In this document: positions 16,853-26,277 of the stretch, one piece after another | How positions within the stretch are numbered: position 1 is the first letter of the stretch | Layout of the letters: each line of letters opens with the position of its first letter | Origin: Proteobacteria bacterium ST_bin14 | GTDB lineage: Bacteria; Pseudomonadota; Alphaproteobacteria; Sphingomonadales; Sphingomonadaceae | Reading direction: 5' to 3' | Assembly (NCBI GenBank): GCA_002083655.1 | Contig: MSXR01000001.1 | Span: 124,001-188,000 of the forward strand | DNA: 64,000 nt | Translations under genes and position numbers: made by a program | Notes under the pieces: generated by a model | What the model was told of the DNA's origin: nothing | What the model saw: the letters and a program-made list of their open reading frames with translations, nothing else | Databases searched by the model: none

Positions 16853-18640
16853 CTAGTGCGCGGGGGGCGGGGTCGACAACCCGTGTTGCACGGCAAAAAT
16901 GGTCACCGGATTTTTGCCGGATGCAATTGGTGTCAGCCAGGCGGGTGCGCGCCCCTGGCCCAGCATCGCGATCAACCGTCGCGGATGATCCCGCAAGGCC
17001 GGGTCAAGCCCGCCAAATCCGGACCCGGATTGATCAGGGCACCACACGACATAATCGGCCTGCACCCGATTGGCGATGGTACGGGCGGTATCGGGATCGC
17101 TGAGGAAAAAGCGGTACATCGCCGCATTGCCTGCGTTGTTGCGGTGATAAGGCGCAGCGATCAGCCGGTGTTTGGTGCCCGCAATTGCATAGGCCCCCAG
17201 ATCAATCGGCGCGATCACGGTGCCGGCGCGTAGCCTGGCCAGCGCGGCGATCACCGCCGGGCTGGTGCAACTGGCGGCCTGGTCGGTGTGCGCCGATGAT
17301 GGCGCGGCCACTGGCGCGGGTGCGTGCACCAGTGCTTGTGCAGCGATAGGGTAAAGCATGCCGGCTGATCCAATCCACGCCCCTGCCAGCCAGCCCGGTC
17401 CGCGACGGCGTGCAGCGGTGATGACAGCGGCAAGTGCCGGTGCGGCCAATATCGCCCCACCATAGGCACCGCGTAACTGCACAAAGCACAATGCGAGCGC
17501 GGTAAGCTGAAAACAAATCGGCACCAACCAGTTCAGGCTGCGCCGCCGCCACGCACAGGCGATGCTGGCCATCAGCCCGACGACCAGCAGCCCCAGATAG
17601 CTAACCGCCATCGCTGGCGGTGCGGCGAACAGCGATTGTGCCTCGCCCACATTGTCCAGCCACAGCCGTGCCAATAGCGGATCAACCCCGCCATAGGGGG
17701 AGGCACAGGGCCGCACGACCGGAAACAATATCGCGGCACCCGCCAGGGCGACCAGCCCGCTGGTGGCGATCCGGTGGCGTGGGGAGCCCAGCCCCGTGCC
17801 GATCAACGACAAAATTACAGGCGCAAAGCTGGCGCCTTGCGCGCCTTGCCAGGCGATACGGGTGAAGCCGTCGCAGGCGGGATAGGCCCAGCCATCGGGC
17901 GCAAACACAATCCGGGCAAAGCCAAGCGCCAATCCCAGCGACAGCCCAAAGCTCATCAATTGCGCACCCGGTCCGCCGATTGCCCATCGCGCCCAGATGA
18001 TCATCGCCGCGACCAGAATGAACGGTGCGGTTTCTAGCCCGATCACTAGGCTGGCACATGCCGCCAGGCCGATCATCACGCCCGCCACATGGTCCGCGAT
18101 CCGCCCGCCGGGAATCAGCAGCGCGCGCACCATCACCAGCATCAACACGATCTGAAACCCGTGATGGTCAATCCGGCCGGGCATGAACAAGGTGGTGACG
18201 GGATAGGCCACCGCCGCCACGATAATTGCCGTGCGGGCAATGGCGGGGTGAATCGCACGCGCGATCCGTCCCGTCAGCCACAGTGCTGCAACGAACAGCA
18301 AAGCGGGCCAGGCGATGACCGCGACAAGCTCGGCACGGGCGCTGCCCAGGGCAGGGGTTAGCTGTGAAATAATCGCAGCGGGCACCAGATCGGGCAGCCG
18401 CGACCAGTGCATTGCCAGCCCGTCCACCGCCAGCCGGTGCTGGCTCAAATCCCGGAAATCCTGCCCGGCCAGCCAGTCGCGAATTTGTTGCAGGCGCATC
18501 ACATCATCGGTGTCGGGCAGATGCAGTTGGGTTAGCATCGCCCAGTCGCGCCACGCCCAGCCGATCGTCAACATCGCGGCAATGGCAAACGCCAACGCCC
18601 CGTCGCCGATAACCGACCGCCAATATCCCCGCCTTGCCAT
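16853..18640 (-). CDS. polytopic membrane protein with STT3/PMT-like GT-C topology
   Basis: 595 aa from the ATG at 18640 (a start at 18658 adds six residues). About eleven membrane segments are followed by a periplasmic-type tail. The first loop holds HLPDTDDVMRLQQIRDWL, and a later one GRIDHHGFQ. A DD/DxD-type acidic motif in loop 1 plus a second acidic-His site is the pattern of oligosaccharyltransferase/mannosyltransferase GT-C enzymes. The acceptor is unknown. It is the upstream member of a two-gene unit with the 528-aa protein. Confidence 0.65.
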   Translation of the reverse strand: MARRGYWRSVIGDGALAFAIAAMLTIGWAWRDWAMLTQLHLPDTDDVMRLQQIRDWLAGQDFRDLSQHRLAVDGLAMHWSRLPDLVPAAIISQLTPALGSARAELVAVIAWPALLFVAALWLTGRIARAIHPAIARTAIIVAAVAYPVTTLFMPGRIDHHGFQIVLMLVMVRALLIPGGRIADHVAGVMIGLAACASLVIGLETAPFILVAAMIIWARWAIGGPGAQLMSFGLSLGLALGFARIVFAPDGWAYPACDGFTRIAWQGAQGASFAPVILSLIGTGLGSPRHRIATSGLVALAGAAILFPVVRPCASPYGGVDPLLARLWLDNVGEAQSLFAAPPAMAVSYLGLLVVGLMASIACAWRRRSLNWLVPICFQLTALALCFVQLRGAYGGAILAAPALAAVITAARRRGPGWLAGAWIGSAGMLYPIAAQALVHAPAPVAAPSSAHTDQAASCTSPAVIAALARLRAGTVIAPIDLGAYAIAGTKHRLIAAPYHRNNAGNAAMYRFFLSDPDTARTIANRVQADYVVWCPDQSGSGFGGLDPALRDHPRRLIAMLGQGRAPAWLTPIASGKNPVTIFAVQHGLSTPPPAH

Positions 18641-18700
18641 GCCTCGGTGATAGGGCATCAGCGTTAAGGGGGGCTTAGCGGGGGCGCGGGAATGCGCGCC

Positions 18701-19921
18701 TTATGGCTGGTCGCGTCGCCCCAGCAACCGCAGGCGCAGCGCGTTCAGCTTGATGAAGCCGGCCGCGTCGCGCTGATCATAGGCGCCCTGATCATCCTCA
18801 AAGGTGACAACCTTTTCAGAATAAAGCGAATAGGGCGATTTGCGCCCGATCACATACACGCCGCCCTTGTACAGTTTCAGCCGCACGGTGCCCGTTACCT
18901 TGGCCTGGCTATGGTCGATCGCGGCCTGCAGCATCTCGCGTTCGGGGCTGAACCAGAAGCCGTTATAGACCAGTTCAGCATAACGCGGGGCCAGTTCGTC
19001 CTTCAGATGGGCCGCCCCCCGATCAAGCGTTAACTGCTCAATGCCCCGGTGTGCGAGGTGATAAATGGTGCCGCCCGGCGTTTCATACATGCCGCGCGAT
19101 TTCATCCCCACGAACCGGTTCTCGACCAGATCGAGCCGACCGATGCCATGCTCGCGCCCCAGATCGTTCAGCTTCGCCAACAGCGTCGCAGGTGACATTG
19201 GTTCGCCATTTATGGCCACGCCGTCACCCTTTTCGAACTCAATTGTGATGATTTCGGGGGTATTTGGCGCGTTTTCGGGGCTATTTGTGCGCGAATAGAC
19301 ATATTCGGGCACGTCTTCCCACGGATCTTCCAGCACCTTGCCTTCTGAACTGGTGTGCAGAATATTTGCATCGGTGGAAAAGGGAGCCTCGCCGCGCTTG
19401 TCCTTGGCGACGGGAATCTGGTGCTGCTCGGCAAACTCGATCAGCCGAGTCCGGCTCGTCAAATCCCATTCGCGCCACGGGGCAATCACCTTTATGTCGG
19501 GGGCCAGCGCATAATAGCCCAGCTCAAACCGCACCTGATCATTGCCTTTGCCGGTCGCCCCGTGGCTGACAGCATCGGCGTTGAGCATCCGCGCAATCTC
19601 GATCTGGCGCTTGGCGATGAGCGGGCGGGCGATGCTGGTACCGAGCAGGTACAGCCCCTCATACAGCGCATTGGCGCGCATCATCGGGAAAACGTAATCG
19701 CGCACAAATTCCTCGCGCAGATCATCGATGAAGATGTGTTCGGGCTTTACCCCCGCCGCTTCGGCCTTGCGTCGCGCGGGTTCCAGCTCCTCGCCCTGGC
19801 CCAGATCGGCGGTGAAGGTGACGACTTCGCAGCCATAGGTTTGCTGCAACCACTTCAGGATCACGCTGGTATCCAGCCCGCCCGAATAGGCAAGCACGAC
19901 GCGGTTGACTTGATCGGTCAT
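18701..19921 (-). CDS. argG: argininosuccinate synthase
   Basis: ATP-dependent ligation of citrulline and aspartate, the penultimate step of arginine synthesis. The 406-aa length is standard. The N-terminal P-loop-like AYSGGLDTSVILKWL and the GATGKGNDQVRFE and EYVYSRTNSPENAP stretches are diagnostic. The ATG at 19921 gives MTDQVNRVVLAYSGGLDTS. It is a single gene, with a 430-bp non-coding stretch upstream. Confidence 0.97.
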   Translation of the reverse strand: MTDQVNRVVLAYSGGLDTSVILKWLQQTYGCEVVTFTADLGQGEELEPARRKAEAAGVKPEHIFIDDLREEFVRDYVFPMMRANALYEGLYLLGTSIARPLIAKRQIEIARMLNADAVSHGATGKGNDQVRFELGYYALAPDIKVIAPWREWDLTSRTRLIEFAEQHQIPVAKDKRGEAPFSTDANILHTSSEGKVLEDPWEDVPEYVYSRTNSPENAPNTPEIITIEFEKGDGVAINGEPMSPATLLAKLNDLGREHGIGRLDLVENRFVGMKSRGMYETPGGTIYHLAHRGIEQLTLDRGAAHLKDELAPRYAELVYNGFWFSPEREMLQAAIDHSQAKVTGTVRLKLYKGGVYVIGRKSPYSLYSEKVVTFEDDQGAYDQRDAAGFIKLNALRLRLLGRRDQP

Positions 19922-20351
19922 TGGGGATCTCCACGGCAGGGTCTGGGCGCGGCTTGCGCTCTATGGTGCCGTGGCGGTTGGCGCAAGCGGCGCGGGCGTT
20001 TGCAGCACGAGGGCCGATGATTAGGCCCCTCACTCGCCCGCCCTTGCGCCGTATCATCTGTCATTATCGCCATTTCTGCGGCGATGCGGCTGGCCGACAA
20101 TGGCCGCGCACCGCGCGACGAGCCTGGCGTGCAACCCCTTATCGGGCAAGATCTGGAGTGGCTTGATCGACCGTCGATTTTACGGTGATTATGGTTATAC
20201 CTCGACCGGGCTCAAGATCAGGGAGGCAGCGCCGCTTCCCCTTGGCATCATTGGTTTCAGCTATGTATCGGCTGGTCGATACTACCAGACGGCCATGGCT
20301 GAGCCAGCGGGCAGCGACACCGTATTGCGCGGTGAGGGGGAGAGGGGAATC
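19922..20351. other. 430-bp intergenic stretch with no gene recognised
   Basis: It lies between divergent argG and the DUF1801 gene and should contain both promoters. Frames open through part of it show no family resemblance. No tRNA T-loop, terminator or strong repeat was seen. Confidence 0.5.
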
Positions 20352-20759
20352 ATGGGCAAGGTCAACCAGACGCAGCCAGGGCAATTCGCGCTTGATGCGT
20401 TTCTTGCCCAGATAGAGCCGGAACAGCGCCGGGCGGATGCGGTCATCCTGATCGACCTGTTCGGCAGAATCTCGGGCCAACCGCCCGTGCTTTGGGGCCC
20501 GTCGATTATCGGCTTTGGCAGCCATCATTATGTCTATGAAAGCGGCCGCGAGGGGGACTCGCCCCGCATCGCCTTTTCGCCGCGCAAGCCGCAGCTGGTG
20601 CTTTATGTCGGTGCCAGCGAGCCTGAAACCGCGGCGCTGCTGCCCGGGCTGGGCAAGCACAGCACCGGCAAGGGCTGTCTCTATATTAAGAAAATCGCAG
20701 ATATCGATCTGGGATTGCTCGAGCAGATCGTCAAACTCGCCTGGGATCGCCGCGAATAA
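20352..20759 (+). CDS. DUF1801 domain protein
   Basis: 135-aa protein of the DUF1801 (YdhG-like) fold. Typical elements are QRRADAVILIDLFGRISGQ, MWG-like PPVLWGPSIIGFGSHHY and GKGCLYIKKIADIDL near the end. The function is unknown. The ATG at 20352 follows GAGGGGAATC, a strong ribosome-binding site; the longer open frame from 20100 has none and is not conserved-looking. Confidence 0.85.
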   Translation: MGKVNQTQPGQFALDAFLAQIEPEQRRADAVILIDLFGRISGQPPVLWGPSIIGFGSHHYVYESGREGDSPRIAFSPRKPQLVLYVGASEPETAALLPGLGKHSTGKGCLYIKKIADIDLGLLEQIVKLAWDRRE

Positions 20760-20762
20760 ACC

Positions 20763-21992
20763 CTATGCCGCGCGATAGTCGCGCTCGCTTTCCCCCATAT
20801 AATCCCGCGTGATGGGCAGGGCGTGGCGGCCCTTGGCGAATTGCACCTGGTAATTCACCAGCCCGCCATATTTGAACGCGCACAGCGCGCCTGCGAGATA
20901 GAATTGCCACATCCGGTAAAAACGCGCGTCGTACAACGCGATGATTTCGGCGCGGGCGGCGGTCGTCCGGTTGTACCAGGCTTGCAGCGTATGGGCGTAA
21001 TGCAGCCGCAGCACTTCGACATCGCTCACATGCATGCGCAGGCCTTCGCTGGCGCGGATGATTTCCGACAAGGCTGGGTTATAGCCGCCGGGAAAGATAT
21101 ACTTGACCGTCCATTTGTCGGTGACGCCCGGCGCGCCTGCGCGGCCGATGGTGTGGAGCAGCATCACACCTTGCGGCGCCAGTAAATTATAGCATTGGCG
21201 AAAAAAGGCCCGGTAATTGGGCGGCCCGACATGTTCGAACATGCCGACAGAAACAATCCGGTCAAAACGGCCCCGCACATCGCGGTAATCAATCAGGGCA
21301 AATTTTACCTTGTCGGCCACGCCTGCCGCATCGGCCCGCGCACGCGCCACCTTGATCTGTGCTTCAGACAGCGTCACCCCTAGCACCTCGGCACCGGTTT
21401 TTTTGTGCAGGTACAGCGCCAGCCCACCCCAGCCACAGCCGATATCCAGCACCGTCATCCCCGGCTTGATCGCCAGTTTGGCCGCGATATGCGCCATTTT
21501 GTCGGATTGCGCCTGTTCCAGCGTGTTCGCAGGATCGGTAAAATAGGCGCAGCTATATTGCCGATCAGCATCGAGGAAGAGATCGTATAGCCGGTCGCTC
21601 AGATCATAATGATGCGCGACATTGCGTTTGGCGCGGCGGGCCATGTTGATGCGGCCCAGCCGGTGGGTGATCGCCTGCAGCGCGCGGACGGGCGCAGCGG
21701 CGGCGAGCGCATTGGCGCCATCCTCCCACAGATCATTTGCCGTCAGCAGCGTTACCAGCCCCAGCACATCGTCGTTATCGATTGTCAGGCGGCCGTTCAT
21801 ATAGGCCTCACCCGCGCCAAGGCCTGGATCACGGATAATCGCCCCGGCAACACCCTTGTCCGTAAAGCGAATGGTGACATTGGGCATCGCCGGATCCGCG
21901 TTGCCAAAGTGCTGAACGCCGCCATCAAAATTGACAAGCGTCAGCACGCCCCGGCGGACCCGCCGGGACAGGAAAAGATCAATAATCGCCAT
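20763..21992 (-). CDS. cfa: cyclopropane-fatty-acyl-phospholipid synthase
   Basis: SAM-dependent enzyme adding a methylene bridge to unsaturated acyl chains of membrane lipids, usually in stationary phase. 409 aa. The SAM-binding motif LDIGCGWGGLALYL, the preceding YSCAYFTDP and the C-terminal GGLVNYQVQFAKGR with the YYR-like end are characteristic. It is convergent with the DUF1801 gene (3 bp apart) and downstream of the molybdenum oxidoreductase on the same strand. Confidence 0.95.
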   Translation of the reverse strand: MAIIDLFLSRRVRRGVLTLVNFDGGVQHFGNADPAMPNVTIRFTDKGVAGAIIRDPGLGAGEAYMNGRLTIDNDDVLGLVTLLTANDLWEDGANALAAAAPVRALQAITHRLGRINMARRAKRNVAHHYDLSDRLYDLFLDADRQYSCAYFTDPANTLEQAQSDKMAHIAAKLAIKPGMTVLDIGCGWGGLALYLHKKTGAEVLGVTLSEAQIKVARARADAAGVADKVKFALIDYRDVRGRFDRIVSVGMFEHVGPPNYRAFFRQCYNLLAPQGVMLLHTIGRAGAPGVTDKWTVKYIFPGGYNPALSEIIRASEGLRMHVSDVEVLRLHYAHTLQAWYNRTTAARAEIIALYDARFYRMWQFYLAGALCAFKYGGLVNYQVQFAKGRHALPITRDYMGESERDYRAA

Positions 21993-22022
21993 ACTGAAAT
22001 CGCTAACGCTTACTGGCCCGGA

Positions 22023-22784
22023 TTAGATCCCGGCATAACTGTCATACTCGACATTATCTTCCCAATAGCCGCCCTGGCCCTGGCCGATGCCATCCAGCGA
22101 GGCGACGGCTTCTACGCCCATCACATATTTCGCCTGTTTATATCCCAGCAACCGTTCTGCGCGCAGACGGATGGGGGCACCGTGGGGAACGGTGAGCGGC
22201 GCATCATTCATCGCCCAGGCGAGAATCGTCTGCGGATGGAACGCATCGAACAGGTCGACCGATTCATAGTAGTTCTTGCCCCGGTATAAATCGGCGCAGT
22301 GGAACACGATATAGCGCGCATTATCCTTCAACCCGGCGGTTTTCAGGATATCGCCCAGCACCGGCCCATGCCATTTGCCGATCGCGCTCCAGCCTTCGAC
22401 GCAATCATGGCGGGTGATCTGGGTGCGCGCCGGCATCGTCTTCAGTTGCGCGAGCGAGATATCAAGCGGACGGTTGACCAGCCCGGTCACCTTCAGCCGC
22501 CAATTGGCAAACTTGTCTGCCACCATCGCGGTAAATTCAGGCGTACCGGGGTTGATCGTGCCATTGGCGCGGAACACCGGCGACATCTGATCAGGCCGAA
22601 ATTCCTTGGCCAGCGAATTGCGGTTCGACAGCGCCTGTTGCGTCCAGCGGTGGACGTTGTCGGCAGAGAACAGCACTTTCCTGAAGCTCTCATTCTGGAC
22701 GATCTTGTCACAGCCCGACAGCAGCAACCCGGCCCCAGCCGCCGCTCCGCCAACCAAAGCCCGGCGCGAAATCATGGTCGACAT
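22023..22784 (-). CDS. molybdopterin-dependent oxidoreductase (sulfite-oxidase fold)
   Basis: 253-aa YedY/MsrP-like protein. The molybdenum-ligating cysteine is Cys128 in RHDCVEGWSAIGKWHG; further cofactor contacts are VPHGAPIRLR and LLGYKQAKYVMG. The N-terminus has a twin-arginine motif (SRRALVGG) and, after the hydrophobic region, a lipobox-like LLSGC25, so it may be exported folded and anchored as a lipoprotein. It overlaps the cytochrome b gene by one base (TGATG), which points to that protein as its electron partner. Confidence 0.88.
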   Translation of the reverse strand: MSTMISRRALVGGAAAGAGLLLSGCDKIVQNESFRKVLFSADNVHRWTQQALSNRNSLAKEFRPDQMSPVFRANGTINPGTPEFTAMVADKFANWRLKVTGLVNRPLDISLAQLKTMPARTQITRHDCVEGWSAIGKWHGPVLGDILKTAGLKDNARYIVFHCADLYRGKNYYESVDLFDAFHPQTILAWAMNDAPLTVPHGAPIRLRAERLLGYKQAKYVMGVEAVASLDGIGQGQGGYWEDNVEYDSYAGI

Positions 22785-23569
22785 CAGTGATTATCCTTTG
22801 GAACGCGCCAGTAACCGGTGATCATCGATCGCACCTCGTCAATCGGCCCGGCCAGAATGACCAGCGCCAGATGGACGACGATGAAGCCGATCAACGCCAC
22901 CATTGCGATAAAGTGAATCGAGCGCGCCGATGAGCGCCCGCCAAACAGGTCGATCAGCCACGGCCAGGCCGCATCCATGCCCGGCGACATCGCCAGCCCG
23001 GTAAAGATGATCGCGGGGATCATGATGAAGATCGCGCTGGCATAAGCGATTTTCTGCAGCACGTTGAACGCACCCGGATCCTTTGGATCGTGAAAGCGCA
23101 GCGCGGCGTGTTCCTTGATATCATACCAAAGATGCGCCGGGGTCAGCTCTGCCGCCTTGATGCGCAATTGCTGTTGGAAATGCCGGTTGATCAGGCTGGA
23201 AATGATGAACCCCAGCAGCGCAAACCCCAGCACCAGCGCGAAAAACAGATGCCATCGGCGCGACAGCGCGAGATTATAGCCGCCTGGAATCGTCATCCAG
23301 CCGGGCGCGCGCGGCAGGTGCAGCCAAGCCGGGTCCGGATTTGCGCCAAACTGCCCCCAATAAAGGTGCGGATGCGCGTTCAAAATGCCCAACCCGCTGC
23401 CAATCATGATGAAAACGGTGATGACGTTCAGCCAATGCCACACCCGAGTCGACAGGTTGTGCTTGTAAATCCACTGCATCGCCGGTTCGCCGGGTGCCGA
23501 CGCCACCGGTGGCGCGGGCGCTGCGCTGCCGGGCAGCGGCGCCGCATGGGGATCAGTTGTTGTGTCCAT
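22784..23569 (-). CDS. membrane cytochrome b, partner of the molybdenum oxidoreductase
   Basis: 261-aa b-type cytochrome of the cytochrome b561/thiosulfate-reductase type. After a Pro/Ala-rich cytoplasmic N-terminus of about 30 residues there are four to five membrane helices with His ligands in STRVWHWLNV, SRRWHLFFAL and RSIHFIAMVALIGFIVVHLAL. It should pass electrons between the quinone pool and the exported subunit encoded immediately downstream. Confidence 0.85.
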   Translation of the reverse strand: MDTTTDPHAAPLPGSAAPAPPVASAPGEPAMQWIYKHNLSTRVWHWLNVITVFIMIGSGLGILNAHPHLYWGQFGANPDPAWLHLPRAPGWMTIPGGYNLALSRRWHLFFALVLGFALLGFIISSLINRHFQQQLRIKAAELTPAHLWYDIKEHAALRFHDPKDPGAFNVLQKIAYASAIFIMIPAIIFTGLAMSPGMDAAWPWLIDLFGGRSSARSIHFIAMVALIGFIVVHLALVILAGPIDEVRSMITGYWRVPKDNH

Positions 23570-23660
23570 ATCGCACCCTTCAAAACACTGGTCATCCGCC
23601 TTGAAGGCGACATAGCATGTTCCAGCTTACGGTGCAGTATCGCGAATGGAGACAGCTATC

Positions 23661-24290
23661 ATGAACGACGGGACGATAGGGCACCATTTCTACAATCCAG
23701 CGTACGGCCACGGCCTGAAACATGACCCGCTGAATGCGATCATCGCGCCGCGCCCGATTGGCTGGATCAGCACGGTCAGCGCCGCCGGGGTACGCAATCT
23801 GGCCCCGTACAGCTTTTTCAACATGTATAATTACACCCCACCGATCATCGGCTTCACCTCAGTCGAATGGAAAGACAGCGCGGAAAATGCGACCGTGACG
23901 GGCGAATTTGTGTGGAATCTGGTTACCCGCCCGCTGGCAGACGCGATGAATGCATCCTCTGCCACGGTGGCGCCGGGCGTTGATGAATTCACGCTGGCCG
24001 GCCTGGAAAGCGCGCCCTGCCGCGTCGTCAACGCCCCACGCGTCGCGGCCAGCCCGGTCAGCTTCGAATGTCGCACCAGCCAGACGGTCCGGCTTACCAG
24101 CGCTGCAGGTGCCGAGGTGGATAGCTGGCTGATTCTGGGGGAAGTGGTGGGCGTCCATATCGATCCGGCGATGATCGAAGACGGCGTGTACCAAACCGCC
24201 CGCGCCGCCCCCATCATGCGCGGCGGCGGCTGGGGTGATTACTTCACGGTGGAAGAAAGCGCGCTGTTCCGAATGATGCGGCCAGGGTGA
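23661..24290 (+). CDS. flavin reductase-like (FMN-binding split barrel) protein
   Basis: 209 aa with the family hallmark APRPIGWISTVSAAGVRNLA and SYFNMYN-like PYSFFNMYNYTPPIIG. The family reduces or binds FMN and often partners a monooxygenase, none of which is nearby. ATG 23661 is preferred because GGAGA lies nine bases upstream; ATG 23646 is also in frame. Confidence 0.88.
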   Translation: MNDGTIGHHFYNPAYGHGLKHDPLNAIIAPRPIGWISTVSAAGVRNLAPYSFFNMYNYTPPIIGFTSVEWKDSAENATVTGEFVWNLVTRPLADAMNASSATVAPGVDEFTLAGLESAPCRVVNAPRVAASPVSFECRTSQTVRLTSAAGAEVDSWLILGEVVGVHIDPAMIEDGVYQTARAAPIMRGGGWGDYFTVEESALFRMMRPG

Positions 24291-24339
24291 GAGGCTGGTG
24301 TGAGGGGGCGGTGTGAGGAGGTTGGGGCTTCGCTAACCC

Positions 24340-25563
24340 CTATCCCAAGGCCACCTGTTTTTCCTCGGCCAGCCGGTCAAGGTCCGCGCGGCTGAGGCGT
24401 TCGCTTGCGGTTTTCAGCTGGCCGCAGGCGGCGTCGATGTCGCGGCCGCGCGGTGTGCGGACGGGGGCAGAGATGCCGGATTGGAACACGATGCTGGAGA
24501 ATGATCGGATCCGTTCGGGGGTCGAGCATTCGTAATTGGCGCCTGGCCAGGGGTTGAAGGGAATCAGATTCACCTTGGCGGGTAGTTTATAGTGTTTGAT
24601 CAGTCGAACGAGCTCATGCGCATCGGCATCGCTGTCATTCTTGTCGCGCAGCATCACATATTCAAACGTGATTCGCCGGGCATTATTGGCCCCAGGATAA
24701 TCGGCGCAGGCCTGTAACAGTTCTTCGATGCCGTATTTGCGGTTGATCGGGACGATTTCGTCGCGCACTTCCTTGGTAACGCCGTGCAGCGATACCGCCA
24801 GGTTGACGCCAATTTCGGCGCCCGCACGCGCCATCATCGGTACCACGCCCGACGTGGACAGCGTAATCCGCCGCTTGCTGAGCGACAGGCCGTCGCCGTC
24901 CATGATCAGTGTCAGCGCATCGCGCACCGCATCAAAATTATACAGCGGCTCACCCATGCCCATCATCACGATATTGGTGAGCAACCGCCCCTCGGGCTGG
25001 CTGGGCCATTCGCCTAAGCCGTCGCGCGCGAGCATTACCTGTCCCACAATCTCCCCCGCGGTCAGGTTGCGCACCAGCCGCATCGTGCCGGTATGGCAGA
25101 ACCGACAATTGAGCGTGCAGCCGACCTGCGATGATACGCATAGCGTGCCCCGATCAGCATCGGGGATGAACACCATTTCATAATCCTGCGCGCCCTGGCC
25201 ATCATTCGCATCGGAGCGGAGCAGCCATTTGCGCGTTCCATCGCTGGAGACCTGCGCCTCCACCACCTCTGGCCGGCTGATCACGAAACGCTGTTCGAGC
25301 CAGGGCTGCATGGTTTTGGAAATATCCGTCATCACCGAAAATTCGGTGGCCCCGCGGTTGTACATCCAGTGCCACAACTGCTTGGCGCGCAATTTTGCCT
25401 GTTTGGGCTCAAGCTGCGCGGTTTCCAGCGCCATCCGCAGATCGGCCTTGGACAGGCCGATCAGGTCAATCCGCCCATCGGTGCGCGGCGTAAAGGTGCG
25501 CGGGACGGGAACGGGATCGATATGGCCGGGGATGGCCATGGTGAGGATGTCGGTGGATTGCAT
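24340..25563 (-). CDS. rlmN: 23S rRNA (A2503-C2)/tRNA (A37-C2) methyltransferase RlmN
   Basis: Radical-SAM enzyme methylating A2503 of 23S rRNA and A37 of some tRNAs. 407 aa. The CxxxCxxC cluster is in VGCTLNCRFCHTG; GEPLYNFD and the late SAPVRTPRGRDIDAACGQL with its reactive cysteine are present. The ATG at 25563 is chosen by length; the frame continues upstream, the ribosome-binding site is weak, and an ATG at 25539 is the alternative. Confidence 0.95.
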   Translation of the reverse strand: MQSTDILTMAIPGHIDPVPVPRTFTPRTDGRIDLIGLSKADLRMALETAQLEPKQAKLRAKQLWHWMYNRGATEFSVMTDISKTMQPWLEQRFVISRPEVVEAQVSSDGTRKWLLRSDANDGQGAQDYEMVFIPDADRGTLCVSSQVGCTLNCRFCHTGTMRLVRNLTAGEIVGQVMLARDGLGEWPSQPEGRLLTNIVMMGMGEPLYNFDAVRDALTLIMDGDGLSLSKRRITLSTSGVVPMMARAGAEIGVNLAVSLHGVTKEVRDEIVPINRKYGIEELLQACADYPGANNARRITFEYVMLRDKNDSDADAHELVRLIKHYKLPAKVNLIPFNPWPGANYECSTPERIRSFSSIVFQSGISAPVRTPRGRDIDAACGQLKTASERLSRADLDRLAEEKQVALG

Positions 25564-25681
25564 CGCGGGCACATAGGCGAATTCACGGCAATTTTCCAGC
25601 TTTGACGCCGCTTCGCGCGCCGCCGCCTTGACCAGCGGAAAAGTTCTTAATATGTTCTTTTTTGAGGGGGTGGAGGGTTCG

Positions 25682-26089
25682 ATGATCAGGGGAAGTTGTC
25701 TATGTGGCGCGGTCGCGTTCGAAATCACCGGCACGCCGCGATCGCTCAGCTACTGCCATTGCAGCCGGTGCCGTAAGGCGGAGGGCGTATTTGCCGCCGT
25801 CCTGATCGGCGCGGCGGCGGATTTCCACTTGGTGCGCGGCGAAGACGATATTGCCCGGCTGGTCCCGGAAGCTCCCTGGACGCATGCTCGCGCTTTTTGT
25901 CGCCATTGCGGATCGGCGCTCGGAGAAATGCAGACCGGCGGCATCTATGTGGTCGCGGCGTCGGCGCTGGATGACGATCCCGGGCTGCGACCGACCGCGC
26001 ATCTGAACGTCGCCTCGAAACCGGCATGGTACGAGATCAACGACGATCTGAAGAAATTCGACGGCAACTACGTGCCACCGGTGGCCTAG
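25682..26089 (+). CDS. GFA (glutathione-dependent formaldehyde-activating-like) zinc protein
   Basis: 135-aa protein with the GFA zinc-binding cysteines: RGSCLCGAVAFE, SYCHCSRCRK and FCRHCGSALG. Many members have unknown substrates, and the true formaldehyde-activating role should not be assumed. The ATG at 25682 has GGAGGG upstream. It diverges from rlmN. Confidence 0.88.
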   Translation: MIRGSCLCGAVAFEITGTPRSLSYCHCSRCRKAEGVFAAVLIGAAADFHLVRGEDDIARLVPEAPWTHARAFCRHCGSALGEMQTGGIYVVAASALDDDPGLRPTAHLNVASKPAWYEINDDLKKFDGNYVPPVA

Positions 26090-26128
26090 CGCTGGATAAG
26101 ATTTGGTTGGATCACTTTCTCAACCGTA

Positions 26129-26262
26129 CGTGTCGAGCCCTTCGACTGCCTGCCAAGGCAGGCGCTCAGGATAAACTTCGGCCCCATCGGACTTAAGTCG
26201 AGACACCCTGTGCAGCGCTTGGGGCATGTCCCTCGACTTCGCTCGGGACGAACGGGTTAGGC
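26129..26262. repeat. REP-type palindrome pair
   Basis: Two sphingomonad-style elements fill the 188-bp gap. The first contains GCCTGCC-AA-GGCAGGC (26148-26163) between GTGTCGA and TCGAGACAC ends. The second (about 26228-26257) is GTCCC...GGGAC around CGACTTCGCTC followed by GACGAACGGG. The second form recurs at 48433-48462. Confidence 0.7.
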
Positions 26263-26277
26263 TAATGTCATCTGGCT

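Noticed and set aside
20100..20351. N-terminal extension of the DUF1801 gene
   Set aside because: No ribosome-binding site and no conserved sequence; the ATG at 20352 has GAGGGG upstream.
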